Assembly (NCBI RefSeq): GCF_000240165.1 | Contig: NC_017586.1 | Coordinates: 1,054,001-1,118,000, forward strand | From: Streptantibioticus cattleyicolor NRRL 8057 = DSM 46488 | GTDB lineage: Bacteria; Actinomycetota; Actinomycetes; Streptomycetales; Streptomycetaceae | Reading direction: 5' to 3' | DNA length: 64,000 nucleotides | In this document: positions 8,034 through 16,587 of the stretch, piece by piece | Layout: each line of letters starts with the position of its first letter | How positions within the stretch are numbered: position 1 is the first letter of the stretch | Made by a program: the position numbers and the translations under genes | The notes under the pieces: model-generated | What the model was told of the DNA's origin: nothing | What the model saw: only the letters and a program-made list of their open reading frames with translations | Database searches by the model: none

Positions 8034-9854
8034 GTGGCCGGGCGCATCGAGGACTACGCACTCATCGGTGACATGCAGACCGCCGCCCTGGTCTGCCGGG
8101 ACGGCACGGTGGACTGGCTCTGCCTGCCCCGGTTCGACTCCCCCGCGGTCTTCGCCGGGCTGCTGGGCACCGAGGAGCACGGCTACTGGCGGCTGGGCCC
8201 GGCCCACAACCCCGCCGACGGTCCGGCGCCGGCCACCCGGCGGCGCTACCGCGGTGACTCGCTGGTGCTGGAGTCGGAGTGGGACACCCCGCGCGGCACC
8301 GTGCGCGTGGTGGACTTCATGCCGCCGCGGGACGGCGCCCCGCAGCTGATCCGCATCGTGGAAGGGGTCAGCGGCCGGGTGCCGATGCGCTCCGCGCTGC
8401 GGATGCGTTTCTCGTACGGCTGGGTGGTGCCGTGGGTGCACAAGGTGAACGACGCGCAGACGCCGGAGGGGCGCACGGTGGCCGTGGCGGGCCCCGACTC
8501 GGTGTGGTTCGACACCGAGTGCCCCACCTACGGCAAGGACCTGACCACCTACGCCGACTTCACGGTGGCCCCGGGCGAGCGGGTGGCGTTCACCATCAGC
8601 TGGCAGCCCTCCCACCACGAGCCGCCGGCGCTGCCGGATCCGGCCGGGTCGCTCCAGGCCACCGAGGAGTTCTGGCGCGATTGGGTCGAGCAGTGCACGT
8701 ACCACGGCCCCTACCGGGACGCGGTGGTGCGGTCGTTGATCACCCTCAAGGCGCTGACGTACGGCCCGACCGGCGGCATCGTGGCGGCGCCGACGACCTC
8801 GCTGCCGGAGGACATCGGCGGGGTGCGCAACTGGGACTACCGGTTCACCTGGCTGCGGGACGCGGCGATCACCCTGTCGTCGCTGCTGCGCACCGGCTAC
8901 CGCGAGGAGGCCCGGGCGTGGCGCGAGTGGCTGCTGCGCGCGGTCGCCGGCGACCCGGAGAACCTCCAGATCATGTACGGCATCGCCGGTGAGCGCGAGC
9001 TGGGCGAGACCGAGCTGTCCTGGCTGCCCGGGTACGAGGGCTCGCAGCCGGTCCGGGTCGGCAACGGCGCCGCCCACCAGCTCCAGCTGGACGTCTACGG
9101 CGAGGTCAGCGAGGCGCTGCACCTGGCCCACATGACCGGGCTGGCCCGCAACGACTACGCCAGCCTGCTCCAGCTCAAGCTCATCCAGTACCTGGAGGAC
9201 CACTGGCAGGAGCCGGACGAGGGCATCTGGGAGGTGCGCGGCCCGCGCCGGCACTTCGTGCACTCCAAGGTGATGGCCTGGGTCGCCGTGGACCGCACGG
9301 TCAAGCTGATCGAGTCCGGCGAGGTGGACGGCCCGCTGGAGCGCTGGCAGGACCTGCGCGACGAGATCCACCGGGACGTGTGCGACAAGGGGTACGACAA
9401 GGAACGCAACACCTTCACCCAGTCCTACGGCTCCAAGGAGCTGGACGCCTCGCTGCTGCTCATCCCGCAGGTGGGCTTCCTGCCGCCGGACGACAAGCGG
9501 GTGATCGGCACCATCGAGGCGATCCAGCGGGAGCTGACGGTGGAGGGTGGCTTCGTGCTGCGCTATCCGACCGAGGGCACCGACGAGGGCGTCGACGGCC
9601 TCCCCGGTGACGAGGGCGCCTTCCTGGCCTGCTCGTTCTGGCTCGCCGACGACCTGGCGATGATCGGCCGGGTGGACGAGGCGCGGGCCCTGTTCGAAAA
9701 GCTGCTGTCGCTCCGCAACGATCTCGGGCTGCTCGCCGAGGAGTGGGACCCCCGCCTCCAGCGCCAGGTGGGCAACTTCCCGCAGGCCTTCAGCCACGTG
9801 CCCCTGATCGACACCGCGCTGCGGCTGACCGCCAGCGGCGCGTACGGCGGCTAG
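8034..9854 (+). CDS. glycoside hydrolase family 15 protein (copy 1)
   Basis: Predicted cytoplasmic GH15 enzyme (glucoamylase/trehalase fold), 606 residues, no signal peptide. The N-terminal beta domain begins AGRIEDYALIGDMQTAALV. The (alpha/alpha)6 barrel carries NWDYRFTWLRDAA near residue 266. The catalytic glutamates are probably E400 (DEGIWEVRG) and E527 (GDEGAFLACSFW). In mycobacteria a member of this group is a trehalase; the substrate here is unproven. GTG 8034 is chosen because GGAG sits 6 nt upstream, while the ATG at 8028 directly abuts it. The copy at 61459 begins the same way. It converges on the glycosyltransferase with only 6 bp between stop codons. Confidence 0.88.
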   Translation: MAGRIEDYALIGDMQTAALVCRDGTVDWLCLPRFDSPAVFAGLLGTEEHGYWRLGPAHNPADGPAPATRRRYRGDSLVLESEWDTPRGTVRVVDFMPPRDGAPQLIRIVEGVSGRVPMRSALRMRFSYGWVVPWVHKVNDAQTPEGRTVAVAGPDSVWFDTECPTYGKDLTTYADFTVAPGERVAFTISWQPSHHEPPALPDPAGSLQATEEFWRDWVEQCTYHGPYRDAVVRSLITLKALTYGPTGGIVAAPTTSLPEDIGGVRNWDYRFTWLRDAAITLSSLLRTGYREEARAWREWLLRAVAGDPENLQIMYGIAGERELGETELSWLPGYEGSQPVRVGNGAAHQLQLDVYGEVSEALHLAHMTGLARNDYASLLQLKLIQYLEDHWQEPDEGIWEVRGPRRHFVHSKVMAWVAVDRTVKLIESGEVDGPLERWQDLRDEIHRDVCDKGYDKERNTFTQSYGSKELDASLLLIPQVGFLPPDDKRVIGTIEAIQRELTVEGGFVLRYPTEGTDEGVDGLPGDEGAFLACSFWLADDLAMIGRVDEARALFEKLLSLRNDLGLLAEEWDPRLQRQVGNFPQAFSHVPLIDTALRLTASGAYGG

Positions 9855-9860
9855 GCCCGG

Positions 9861-11015
9861 TCACCAGGCCGCCGGGCCGGGCAGCGTCAACTCGTCGTAG
9901 AGGCTGAGGACTTGGGCGACCGTGTCGTCCTCGGTGGGCCAGGTGGCGGCCTGGGCCGGGCCGGCGGTGGCGAGGCGGGCCCGGGCCCGGGGGTCGGTGA
10001 GGAGCGCGGTGACGGCCCGGGCCAGGGTGCGCGGTTCGCCGTAGGGCACCAGCACCGCGGCGTCGCCGACCAGTTCGGGGACGCCGCCGACCGCGGTGGC
10101 CACCAGCGGCACCCCGGCGCGCAGGGTGTGCTGGACGACGTGCGGATGGCTCTCCCGGCGGCCGGGCTGCACCACGAGGTCGGCGGCGGACAGCAGCCAC
10201 GGCAGGTCGTCGCGGTCGCCGACGAGCCGCACCGGCAGGTCCTCGGCGTCGATCCGGCGCTGGAGCGGGCCCCGGCGGCTGCCCTCGCCGGCCACCACGA
10301 CCAGCGGCCGGGGGTCGAGCGCCCGCCAGCTCACGGCGGCGTCCAGCAGCAGGTCGTACCCCTTGTGCTCCTCCAGGCGTCCGGCGGAGAGCACCAACGG
10401 GCGTTCCACCGCGCCGAGTTCGGCCCGGGTCTTCTGGCGGAGCAGCTCGGCCTCGGCGGCGGGCACCTCGTCACCGGGCGGCGGGGGCGCGACGGGGGCG
10501 AGCCGGACGTCCCGGGCGCCGAGCCGCCGTACCCGGTCGACCTGTTCGTAGGAGGCGGCGAGCACCACCGCGGCGGACCGGGCCGCGCGGCGCTCCATCA
10601 GCCGCAGCAGCCGTCCGCCGCCGTGCGGGGCGCCCCCGTGCCAGCTCACCACCAGCGGCTTGCGCCCGGCCACCGCCAGTGAGGCGAGGAACGCGGCCCG
10701 CGGCCCGTGCGCGTGGACCACCCCGGCACCGGCCAGCGCCGGACGCAGCGCGGCGACGGCCAACGCGTCGCCCCACGGCCCGGGCTGACGGGCCGTCTCC
10801 ACGTGGGCGAAGCGGGCACCGGCCCGTACGCAGTGGTGCATCACCGCGGCGTCGGCCGGGCCGCACACCGTCACCTCCACCCCACGCGCCGTCAGCCCGC
10901 CGGCCAGCGAGCCGACGTGGTCACCGAGCACCCCGGCCGCGGTGCCCCGTGGCGCGCCGGCGAACACCTGGACGGCACGCAGCGGTCCGCGCGACGGGAT
11001 CGATGCACTGCTCAC
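9861..11015 (-). CDS. glycosyltransferase family 4 protein
   Basis: GT-B-fold glycosyltransferase, 384 residues. The N-terminal acceptor domain starts LRAVQVFAGAPRGTAAGVLGDHV, with VVHAHGPRAAFLASLA further in. The C-terminal nucleotide-sugar domain has LVLSAGRLEEHKGYDLLLDA and ESHPHVVQHTLRAGVPLVATAVGGVPEL. The second Glu of the usual EX7E pair appears as His (E-SHPHVVQ-H), which could alter donor handling. The start is GTG 11015 with AGGAG 9 nt upstream. It converges on the GH15 gene, and this GT4-GH15 pairing suggests, but does not show, a shared glucan or glycoside pathway. Acceptor unknown. Confidence 0.85.
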   Translation of the reverse strand: MSSASIPSRGPLRAVQVFAGAPRGTAAGVLGDHVGSLAGGLTARGVEVTVCGPADAAVMHHCVRAGARFAHVETARQPGPWGDALAVAALRPALAGAGVVHAHGPRAAFLASLAVAGRKPLVVSWHGGAPHGGGRLLRLMERRAARSAAVVLAASYEQVDRVRRLGARDVRLAPVAPPPPGDEVPAAEAELLRQKTRAELGAVERPLVLSAGRLEEHKGYDLLLDAAVSWRALDPRPLVVVAGEGSRRGPLQRRIDAEDLPVRLVGDRDDLPWLLSAADLVVQPGRRESHPHVVQHTLRAGVPLVATAVGGVPELVGDAAVLVPYGEPRTLARAVTALLTDPRARARLATAGPAQAATWPTEDDTVAQVLSLYDELTLPGPAAW

Positions 11016-11297
11016 AAAGGTCGGCTCCTGTGTCGGTCACGGTGAACGGCCTTGGGCGGACAGGTGGTTCGGCTCCAGGATGCCAGCCGGATACGACAAC
11101 CACAGTCCCACTCGCCCGGCGCACCGCGTCACCCCCGCGCCCGGACGCTCCCGTGTCACCCGTACGAGTGGCGTTACCGGAAGGGCGCCGGGTCGGGTAC
11201 GACGGCGTTGGGCGGCCACGACGGCGCGGAGCGTCAACCCCCGGCGTCCCCGGCGGCCACGGTCGCCGGTACCCCGGCTGACGTGGCCGCCGGTGAC

Positions 11298-13028
11298 TCA
11301 GCGTGACGCGCGGGCCGCCGCCAGGAGTTCCTCGGCGTGCGCCCGGGCGGTGTCGGAGTCCTCCAGGCCGGCGAGCATCCGGGACAGCTCCCGGACCCGT
11401 TCCTCACCGTCCAGCGCCCGTACGCCGCTGCGGGTGACCGAGCCGTCGCTGGTCTTCTCCACCAGCAGCTGGCGGTCGGCGAACGCGGCCACCTGCGGCA
11501 GGTGGGTGACCACCACGACCTGGGCGGACTTCGCCAGCCGGGCGAGCCGGCGGCCCACCTCGACCGCGGCCTTGCCGCCCACCCCCGCGTCCACCTCGTC
11601 GAACAGGTAGGTCGGCACCGGATCGGAACCGGCGAAGACCACCTCCACCGCCAGCATCACCCGGGAGAGCTCACCGCCCGAGGCGCCCTTGGCGATCGGC
11701 CGGGGGGCGGCCCCGGGGTGCGGGGCCAGGTGGAGTTCGACCTCGTCCGCGCCGCTCGGACCGTAGGCCACGGTGCGCCCGTTCACCTCGATGCCCTCGG
11801 GGTCGTCGCTCTGCCCGATCGCCACGGTGATGCGGGCGTGCGGCATGGCCAGTTCGCCCAGTTCCGCGGTGACGGCGGCGGCGAACCGGTCGGCCGCCGC
11901 GGTACGCGCGTCGGTCACCGCCTGGGCCAGTTCGCCCAGTTCGGCGCGGAGCGCGTCGCGTTCGGCGGTCAGCGCCTCGATGCGCTCGTCGTCGCCCTCC
12001 AGTTCGGCGAGGCGGCCGGCGTTCTGCTCGGCCCAGGCCAGCACCGCGTCGATGTCGGCGCCGTACTTGCGGGTGAGCTGGGCGAGCACGGCACGCCGTT
12101 CCTCCACCGCGGCCAGCCGCAGCGGGTCGGCGTCCAGGTGGTCGGCGTAACCGGCGAGTTCACCGGCGACGTCGGTGAGCAGGATGCCGATCTCGCCGAG
12201 CCGGTCGGCCAGCGAGGCGAGCGCCGGGTCGTGCGCCCGTACCGCCTCCAGCGCGCGGGTGGCCCCGGCGACCAGGGTGGTCGCGTCCACCCCCTCCGGG
12301 TCCTCGGGGTCACCGGCGAGCGCGGTGTGCGCGGCGGCGGCGGCGGAGGCGAGCGCCTCGGCGTGGCCCAACCGCTCGGCCTCGGCGGCCAGTTCCACGT
12401 CCTCCCCCGGACGCGGCTCGGCGGCGCCGATCTCGCCCAGCCCGAACCGCAGCAGATCGGCCTCCTGGGCGCGCTCACGGGCCCGGGTGGTCAGCTCCTC
12501 CAGCTCCGCGGAGACCTCCCGCAGCCGCTGGTAGGCGGAGGCGTACTTGGCCAGCGGCACGGCGACCGCGTCCCCGGCGTACCGGTCGAGCGCCTTGCGC
12601 TGCCGGGCCGGGCGCAGCAGCCCCTGCTGGTCGGTCTGGCCGTGCACGGCGACCAGGTCGTCGGCGAGCTCCCCGAGCAGCGAGACGGGGACGGAACGGC
12701 CGCCGAGGTGGGCCCGGGAGCGCCCCTCGGCGGAGATGGTGCGGCTGACCAGCAGGGCGCCGTCGTCCAGCTCGGCACCGGCCTCCTCGGCCCGTACCGC
12801 CGCCGGGGAGTCGGCGCCGACCACGATCCGTCCCTCGACCACCGCCGACCTGGCCCCGTTGCGGACCAGCGTCGCGTCCGCCCGTCCGCCGAGCAGCAGC
12901 CCGAGGCTCGTGACGACCATGGTCTTGCCCGCGCCGGTCTCACCGGTCACCGCCGTGAACCCCGGGGACAGCTCGACCACTGCGTCCTCGATGACGCCCA
13001 AGGACCGTATCCGCATCTCCTCCAGCAC
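11298..13028 (-). CDS. recN: DNA repair protein RecN
   Basis: SMC-like ATPase of double-strand-break repair, 576 residues. The Walker A GETGAGKT is at residues 29-36. Long alpha-helical coiled coils occupy the middle. The signature GASGGELSRVMLAVE and the Walker B LFDEVDAGVGGKAAVEVG lie in the C-terminal lobe, followed by VVVVTHLPQVAAFADRQL. I choose GTG 13028 (VLEEMRIRSLGVIED), the N-terminus I recall for Streptomyces RecN. The ATG at 13016 directly follows GGAGGAG with no spacing. It lies 77 bp downstream of the NAD kinase, in the leftward tlyA-nadK-recN order common in actinobacteria. Confidence 0.95.
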   Translation of the reverse strand: MLEEMRIRSLGVIEDAVVELSPGFTAVTGETGAGKTMVVTSLGLLLGGRADATLVRNGARSAVVEGRIVVGADSPAAVRAEEAGAELDDGALLVSRTISAEGRSRAHLGGRSVPVSLLGELADDLVAVHGQTDQQGLLRPARQRKALDRYAGDAVAVPLAKYASAYQRLREVSAELEELTTRARERAQEADLLRFGLGEIGAAEPRPGEDVELAAEAERLGHAEALASAAAAAHTALAGDPEDPEGVDATTLVAGATRALEAVRAHDPALASLADRLGEIGILLTDVAGELAGYADHLDADPLRLAAVEERRAVLAQLTRKYGADIDAVLAWAEQNAGRLAELEGDDERIEALTAERDALRAELGELAQAVTDARTAAADRFAAAVTAELGELAMPHARITVAIGQSDDPEGIEVNGRTVAYGPSGADEVELHLAPHPGAAPRPIAKGASGGELSRVMLAVEVVFAGSDPVPTYLFDEVDAGVGGKAAVEVGRRLARLAKSAQVVVVTHLPQVAAFADRQLLVEKTSDGSVTRSGVRALDGEERVRELSRMLAGLEDSDTARAHAEELLAAARASR

Positions 13029-13105
13029 GCCCCCGACGATAGCGGGTGCGGTGCGCCCGGGTTGCGCTGCGCCTTGGGTCACCGCCCGGACGGCGTCCCG
13101 GCGCG

Positions 13106-14017
13106 CTACCGGGGCGCGCCGCGCCAGCCGGCGACCGGCAGCGCGAACTTGGCCACCAGCCGGTCGGTGAACGAGGCGTGGTGCAGCCGGGCCAGCCGCA
13201 CGGGGACCGCCCCGCGGCGCACCTCCACCCGGGCCCCGGCGGGCAACGGCACCGTACGGCGCCCGTCGCACCACAGCACACCGTGCGGCGTCTTGGGCTG
13301 CACCTCGACGGCGAGCACCGAGTTCGGGGAGGTCACCAGCGGCTTGGCGAAGAGCGCGTGGGCGCTGATCGGCACCATCAGCAGCGCCTCGACCTCCGGC
13401 CACACCACCGGGCCGCCCGCCGAGAAGGCGTACGCGGTGGAGCCGGTGGGGGTCGCGCAGACCACCCCGTCGCCGCCGAAGCCGGAGACCGGACGGCCGT
13501 CCACCTCGGTGACCACCTCCAGCATCCGCTCCCGGGCGGCCTTCTCCACCGACGCCTCGTTGAGCGCCCAGTCGGTGTGCACCACCCGTCCGTCCTCGCG
13601 GACCAGGACGTCGAGGGTCATCCGTTCCTCGACCTCGTAGGCGCGGGTGACCACCCGGTCGACCACCTTGTCCAGGTCGTCCCGCTCGGCCTCGGCGAGG
13701 AAGCCGACCCGCCCGAGGTTGACGCCGAGCATCGGCACCCCGGAGGCCCGGGCGAACTCGGCGCCGCGCAGCAGCGTCCCGTCGCCGCCGAGCACCACCA
13801 GCAGCTCGCAGCCGTCCACCACGTCCGGCCGCGGCTGGACCACGTCCACCGAGGCCGGCAACGTCAGGTCGACCGCCTCCTCGGCGAGGATGCGCACCCC
13901 TATCCCGCAGCGCAGCAGCCCCTGGACGACCCGTTCGGCGCTGCGCACCGCCGCCGCCCGGCCGGTGTGCGTCAGCAGGAAGACGGTGCGCTCACCGGCC
14001 GCCCCGCCCCTCGTCAC
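13106..14017 (-). CDS. nadK: NAD kinase
   Basis: ATP- or polyphosphate-dependent NAD kinase making NADP. Key motifs are LLVVLGGDGTLLRGAEFA (GGDGT), NLGRVGFLAE, and FGGDGVVCATPTGSTAYAFSAGGPVV. GTG 14017 gives VTRGGAAGERTVFLLTHTGR (303 residues), close to the length I expect in streptomycetes. A TTG at 14056 is a serious alternative: it overlaps the tlyA stop codon (TTGA) and has GGAGG 7 nt upstream, giving 316 residues and translational coupling. The gene lies between tlyA and recN on the same strand. Confidence 0.93.
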   Translation of the reverse strand: MTRGGAAGERTVFLLTHTGRAAAVRSAERVVQGLLRCGIGVRILAEEAVDLTLPASVDVVQPRPDVVDGCELLVVLGGDGTLLRGAEFARASGVPMLGVNLGRVGFLAEAERDDLDKVVDRVVTRAYEVEERMTLDVLVREDGRVVHTDWALNEASVEKAARERMLEVVTEVDGRPVSGFGGDGVVCATPTGSTAYAFSAGGPVVWPEVEALLMVPISAHALFAKPLVTSPNSVLAVEVQPKTPHGVLWCDGRRTVPLPAGARVEVRRGAVPVRLARLHHASFTDRLVAKFALPVAGWRGAPR

Positions 14018-14052
14018 ATCCCGCGTCCCACCCGACGTACCACTCGATCCGC

Positions 14053-14859
14053 TCAACGGGGCCCCTCCGCTACGGCACGGTCGACATCCTCCGGGTCGAG
14101 TTCCGGCGCCCCGGCGCGCAGCCACAGAAAGTACTCGACGTTGCCCGACGGTCCGGGCAGCGGGCTGGCGGTCACCCCGAGGGCGCCCAGCCCCAGCTCC
14201 GCGGCCTGCGCCGCGACGTGGCGCACCGCCTCGGCACGCAACTGCGCGCTGCGCACCACGCCGCCGCTGCCCAGCCGTTCCTTGCCCACCTCGAACTGCG
14301 GCTTGACCATCAGCACCAGATCGGCGTCGGGGGCCGCGCACCGCACCAGCGCCGGCAGCACCAGCCCGAGCGAGATGAACGACAGGTCGCCCACCACCAG
14401 GTCGACCGGCTCGCCGCCGATCTGCTCCAAGGTCAGCTCGCGGACGTTGGTGCGGTCCTTGACCACCACCCGTTCGTCCTTCTGCAACGACCAGGCGAGC
14501 TGGCCGTAGCCGACGTCCACGGCCACCACGCGGGCGGCCCCGGCCCGCAGCAGCACGTCGGTGAAGCCGCCGGTGGAGGCGCCGGCGTCCAGGCAGAGCC
14601 GGCCCTGCACGGTCAGCCCCAGCGGCTCGAAGGCGGCGAGCGCGCCCGCCAGCTTGTGACCGCCGCGGGAGACGTAGTCCGGGTCGGTGTCGTCGGCCGC
14701 GACCACCAGCGCGGCGCTGGTCTCCACCTGGGTGGCGGCCTTGCCGGCCACGCCACCGCCTACGGTCACCCGGCCGGCCGCGATCAGTTGTGCGGCGTGC
14801 TCGCGGGAGCGGGCGAGTCCACGGCGGACCAGCTCCGCGTCGAGCCGTCGTCGTGCCAC
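14053..14859 (-). CDS. tlyA: TlyA-family rRNA (cytidine-2'-O)-methyltransferase
   Basis: S4 RNA-binding domain (residues ~3-60, RRRLDAELVRRGLARSREHA) fused to a Rossmann methyltransferase with the SAM motif LCLDAGASTGGFTDVLL. The downstream segments VDVGYGQLAWSL and DLSFISL are typical of TlyA/FtsJ-like enzymes that 2'-O-methylate 16S and 23S rRNA. Length is 268 residues. The start is GTG 14859 with GAGGAG 11 nt upstream. It begins 15 nt after the repeat-rich hypothetical gene ends and runs into nadK, so the four genes are probably co-transcribed. Confidence 0.93.
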   Translation of the reverse strand: MARRRLDAELVRRGLARSREHAAQLIAAGRVTVGGGVAGKAATQVETSAALVVAADDTDPDYVSRGGHKLAGALAAFEPLGLTVQGRLCLDAGASTGGFTDVLLRAGAARVVAVDVGYGQLAWSLQKDERVVVKDRTNVRELTLEQIGGEPVDLVVGDLSFISLGLVLPALVRCAAPDADLVLMVKPQFEVGKERLGSGGVVRSAQLRAEAVRHVAAQAAELGLGALGVTASPLPGPSGNVEYFLWLRAGAPELDPEDVDRAVAEGPR

Positions 14860-14874
14860 GTGCGGTTCAGCTCC

Positions 14875-15522
14875 TCATCGTTCGTGCGGGGTCCGGGCCG
14901 GTACGGGTGGCCCGGGTCGTCGGTCGAGGGCCGTCAGGCGTTCCCGCAGCCCCTGGTGGACATCCTCGTACACCGCCAGGTGCGCCTCGGTGGGCAGGGC
15001 GTCCGTCTCGGCCAGCCGGTCCAGCAACGCGTCCACCGCCGCCTCCCCGGTACGCGGCAGCGGTCCCGCGCTCCGCGCGGCCCTCTCCGGCCCACCAGGT
15101 GGCGCGGCTGCGCCGGGGACGGATCCGGCAGCCGGCGCGGACTCGTCCCGGAGCGCGGCCTCGGACGCCGCCGCCTTGACCGAGCCGACGGCCGCCACGG
15201 GCTCCCCCCGCGGCACGCCCGCACCGGGCCCGGCGGCAGACGGCACCGCAGGCCGAACTTCCCCACCGGCGGAACCGGCGACCGGCACGGACTCGTCCGG
15301 AAGCGCGGCCTCGGACGCCACCACCCCGGGCGGACCCCCGCCGACAGCCGAACCGACGGCCGCCACCGACTCCCCCCGCGGCACGCCCGCGCCGGGCCCG
15401 GCGGCAGACACCACCGCAGACCGAACGTCCCCACCGGCGGAACCGGCAACCGGCACGGACTCGTCCTGGAGCGCGGCGCCGGACGCCGTCGGCGCAACCG
15501 CTCCGGGCACCGGGTCACGCAC
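14875..15522 (-). CDS. hypothetical protein with internal tandem repeats, upstream of tlyA
   Basis: Unrecognised protein of 215 residues. The N-terminal 145 or so residues are low-complexity Ala/Gly/Pro/Val/Ser, made of about 2.3 copies of a 56-residue unit containing DESVPVAGSAGG and AGPGAGVPRGE. The C-terminal ~45 residues look conserved and helical (AVDALLDRLAETDALPTEAH). The start is GTG 15522 with GGGAGG 8 nt upstream. Its first 8 nt overlap the end of the Lys/Ala-tailed gene, indicating translational coupling. Only the C-terminal helix pair looks like a functional module; the repeats may be a spacer. Confidence 0.7.
   Translation of the reverse strand: MRDPVPGAVAPTASGAALQDESVPVAGSAGGDVRSAVVSAAGPGAGVPRGESVAAVGSAVGGGPPGVVASEAALPDESVPVAGSAGGEVRPAVPSAAGPGAGVPRGEPVAAVGSVKAAASEAALRDESAPAAGSVPGAAAPPGGPERAARSAGPLPRTGEAAVDALLDRLAETDALPTEAHLAVYEDVHQGLRERLTALDRRPGPPVPARTPHER
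15145..15500. repeat. in-frame tandem repeat, period 168 bp
   Basis: Segments beginning CCGACGGC at 15185 and 15353 repeat with a 168-bp (56-codon) period, with scattered substitutions. A partial third copy (GCGCGGCCTCGGACGCC-like) lies around 15150-15175. The period is a multiple of three, so expansion or contraction keeps the frame open. Confidence 0.75.
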
Positions 15523-16354
15523 CGGTGTCGCCTCCCGTCTTCTTACGGGGGGCGCGCTGTGCCTTCTTGGGCGGCGGGGCCGCGGTCAGGGGGGTGACCT
15601 TGCTGGTGGTGTGGCGGACGGTGGTCTTCTTGGCGGTGGTCTTCTTGGCCGTCGCCGGGGTCTTCTCGGCGGGAGCCGGGGTCGCGGCGGTGCCGGTGGC
15701 GGCCTTCTTCGCCGCCTTCTTCGCGACGGCGGCCTTCTTCGCCGGGGCGGCCTTCTTCTGCGGTGCCGTGGACTTCCGGGCGGCGGCGCGGGCCGCGGGG
15801 GCGAGGCCGCCCGGAGTGGCGGCGGTGTGCGTCTGCCGGGCGGCGGCGACCTTCTTGGCCGCGGTGGCCTTCTTGGCGGGGGCCGGTTTCCGTTCGGCCG
15901 GAGGCTCGGCCGCCGGCGGCGGCGTCTCGCGCGGCGCGGCGGGTTCCTCCCGCACCGGGACGCGTTCGCGCCGGGCGGCGGGCTCCTCGGCCGGCCGGGG
16001 CGGCTCGGGCGGCGGCTCGTCCTCCAGGCTGCGTACCCGGCGTTCCAGCGCCTCCAGCACCACCCCGACCTTGGTCACCTCGTCGGCGAGCCGGGAGACC
16101 CGGCCCATCGTCTTGTCGACCTCCTCGCGGATCAGGCCGACCAGCAGATCGCGGTTGGCCCGTCCGGAGGCGATCAGCTCGTCGGCGAGCACCTGCACCT
16201 CGGGCGGGATCCGCTCGCCGATCCTGCGCTGGACCTCGTGCACGGCGGGCCCGGCCTGGTCCGCCAGTTCCCGGGCGACCGTCGCGGCCCGCCGCCGGGT
16301 GGCCTCGGTCAGCCCGCCCGCGATCTGCAGACAGGTGCGCAACGCGTCACGCAA
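15515..16354 (-). CDS. coiled-coil protein with histone H1-like Lys/Ala/Pro tail
   Basis: 279-residue protein with two parts. The N-terminal ~110 residues are helical (LRTCLQIAGGLTEATRR ... ADEVTKVGVVLEALERRVRSLE), with a terminal coiled coil. The C-terminal ~165 residues are dominated by KK, AAAKK, TTAKK and PAKKA runs, like histone H1 or the tail of PhaF. Likely binds nucleic acid through the tail; function otherwise unknown. TTG 16354 is preferred: GAGGAG stands 8 nt upstream, while GTG 16363 directly abuts it. Its end overlaps the start of the repeat-rich gene by 8 nt. It is divergent from the SCP2 gene. Confidence 0.75.
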   Translation of the reverse strand: MRDALRTCLQIAGGLTEATRRRAATVARELADQAGPAVHEVQRRIGERIPPEVQVLADELIASGRANRDLLVGLIREEVDKTMGRVSRLADEVTKVGVVLEALERRVRSLEDEPPPEPPRPAEEPAARRERVPVREEPAAPRETPPPAAEPPAERKPAPAKKATAAKKVAAARQTHTAATPGGLAPAARAAARKSTAPQKKAAPAKKAAVAKKAAKKAATGTAATPAPAEKTPATAKKTTAKKTTVRHTTSKVTPLTAAPPPKKAQRAPRKKTGGDTGA

Positions 16355-16587
16355 TGCCCTCACTCCTCGCCTAGCCGTATCCGCCGTGTTACCGACGCTA
16401 CCGCGTGCCCCCACCACGCGTTCGTACTCCGCCCCTGGCCGTCTGCCGGTGCCCACCGGGGCCCGGTGTACGGTCGAGCGGTGTCCGCGCGAGCGGTACG
16501 CGTCCCAGCGCTACGTACCGCGCGGGCCGACCGGGTACGCACCGGCGCGAGCGACGTACGCACCACGGAACAGGAGCAGCCCCACCG

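Noticed and set aside
11337-13640. A 767-codon plus-strand frame over recN
   Set aside because: Antisense to recN; no ribosome site and no recognisable motif.
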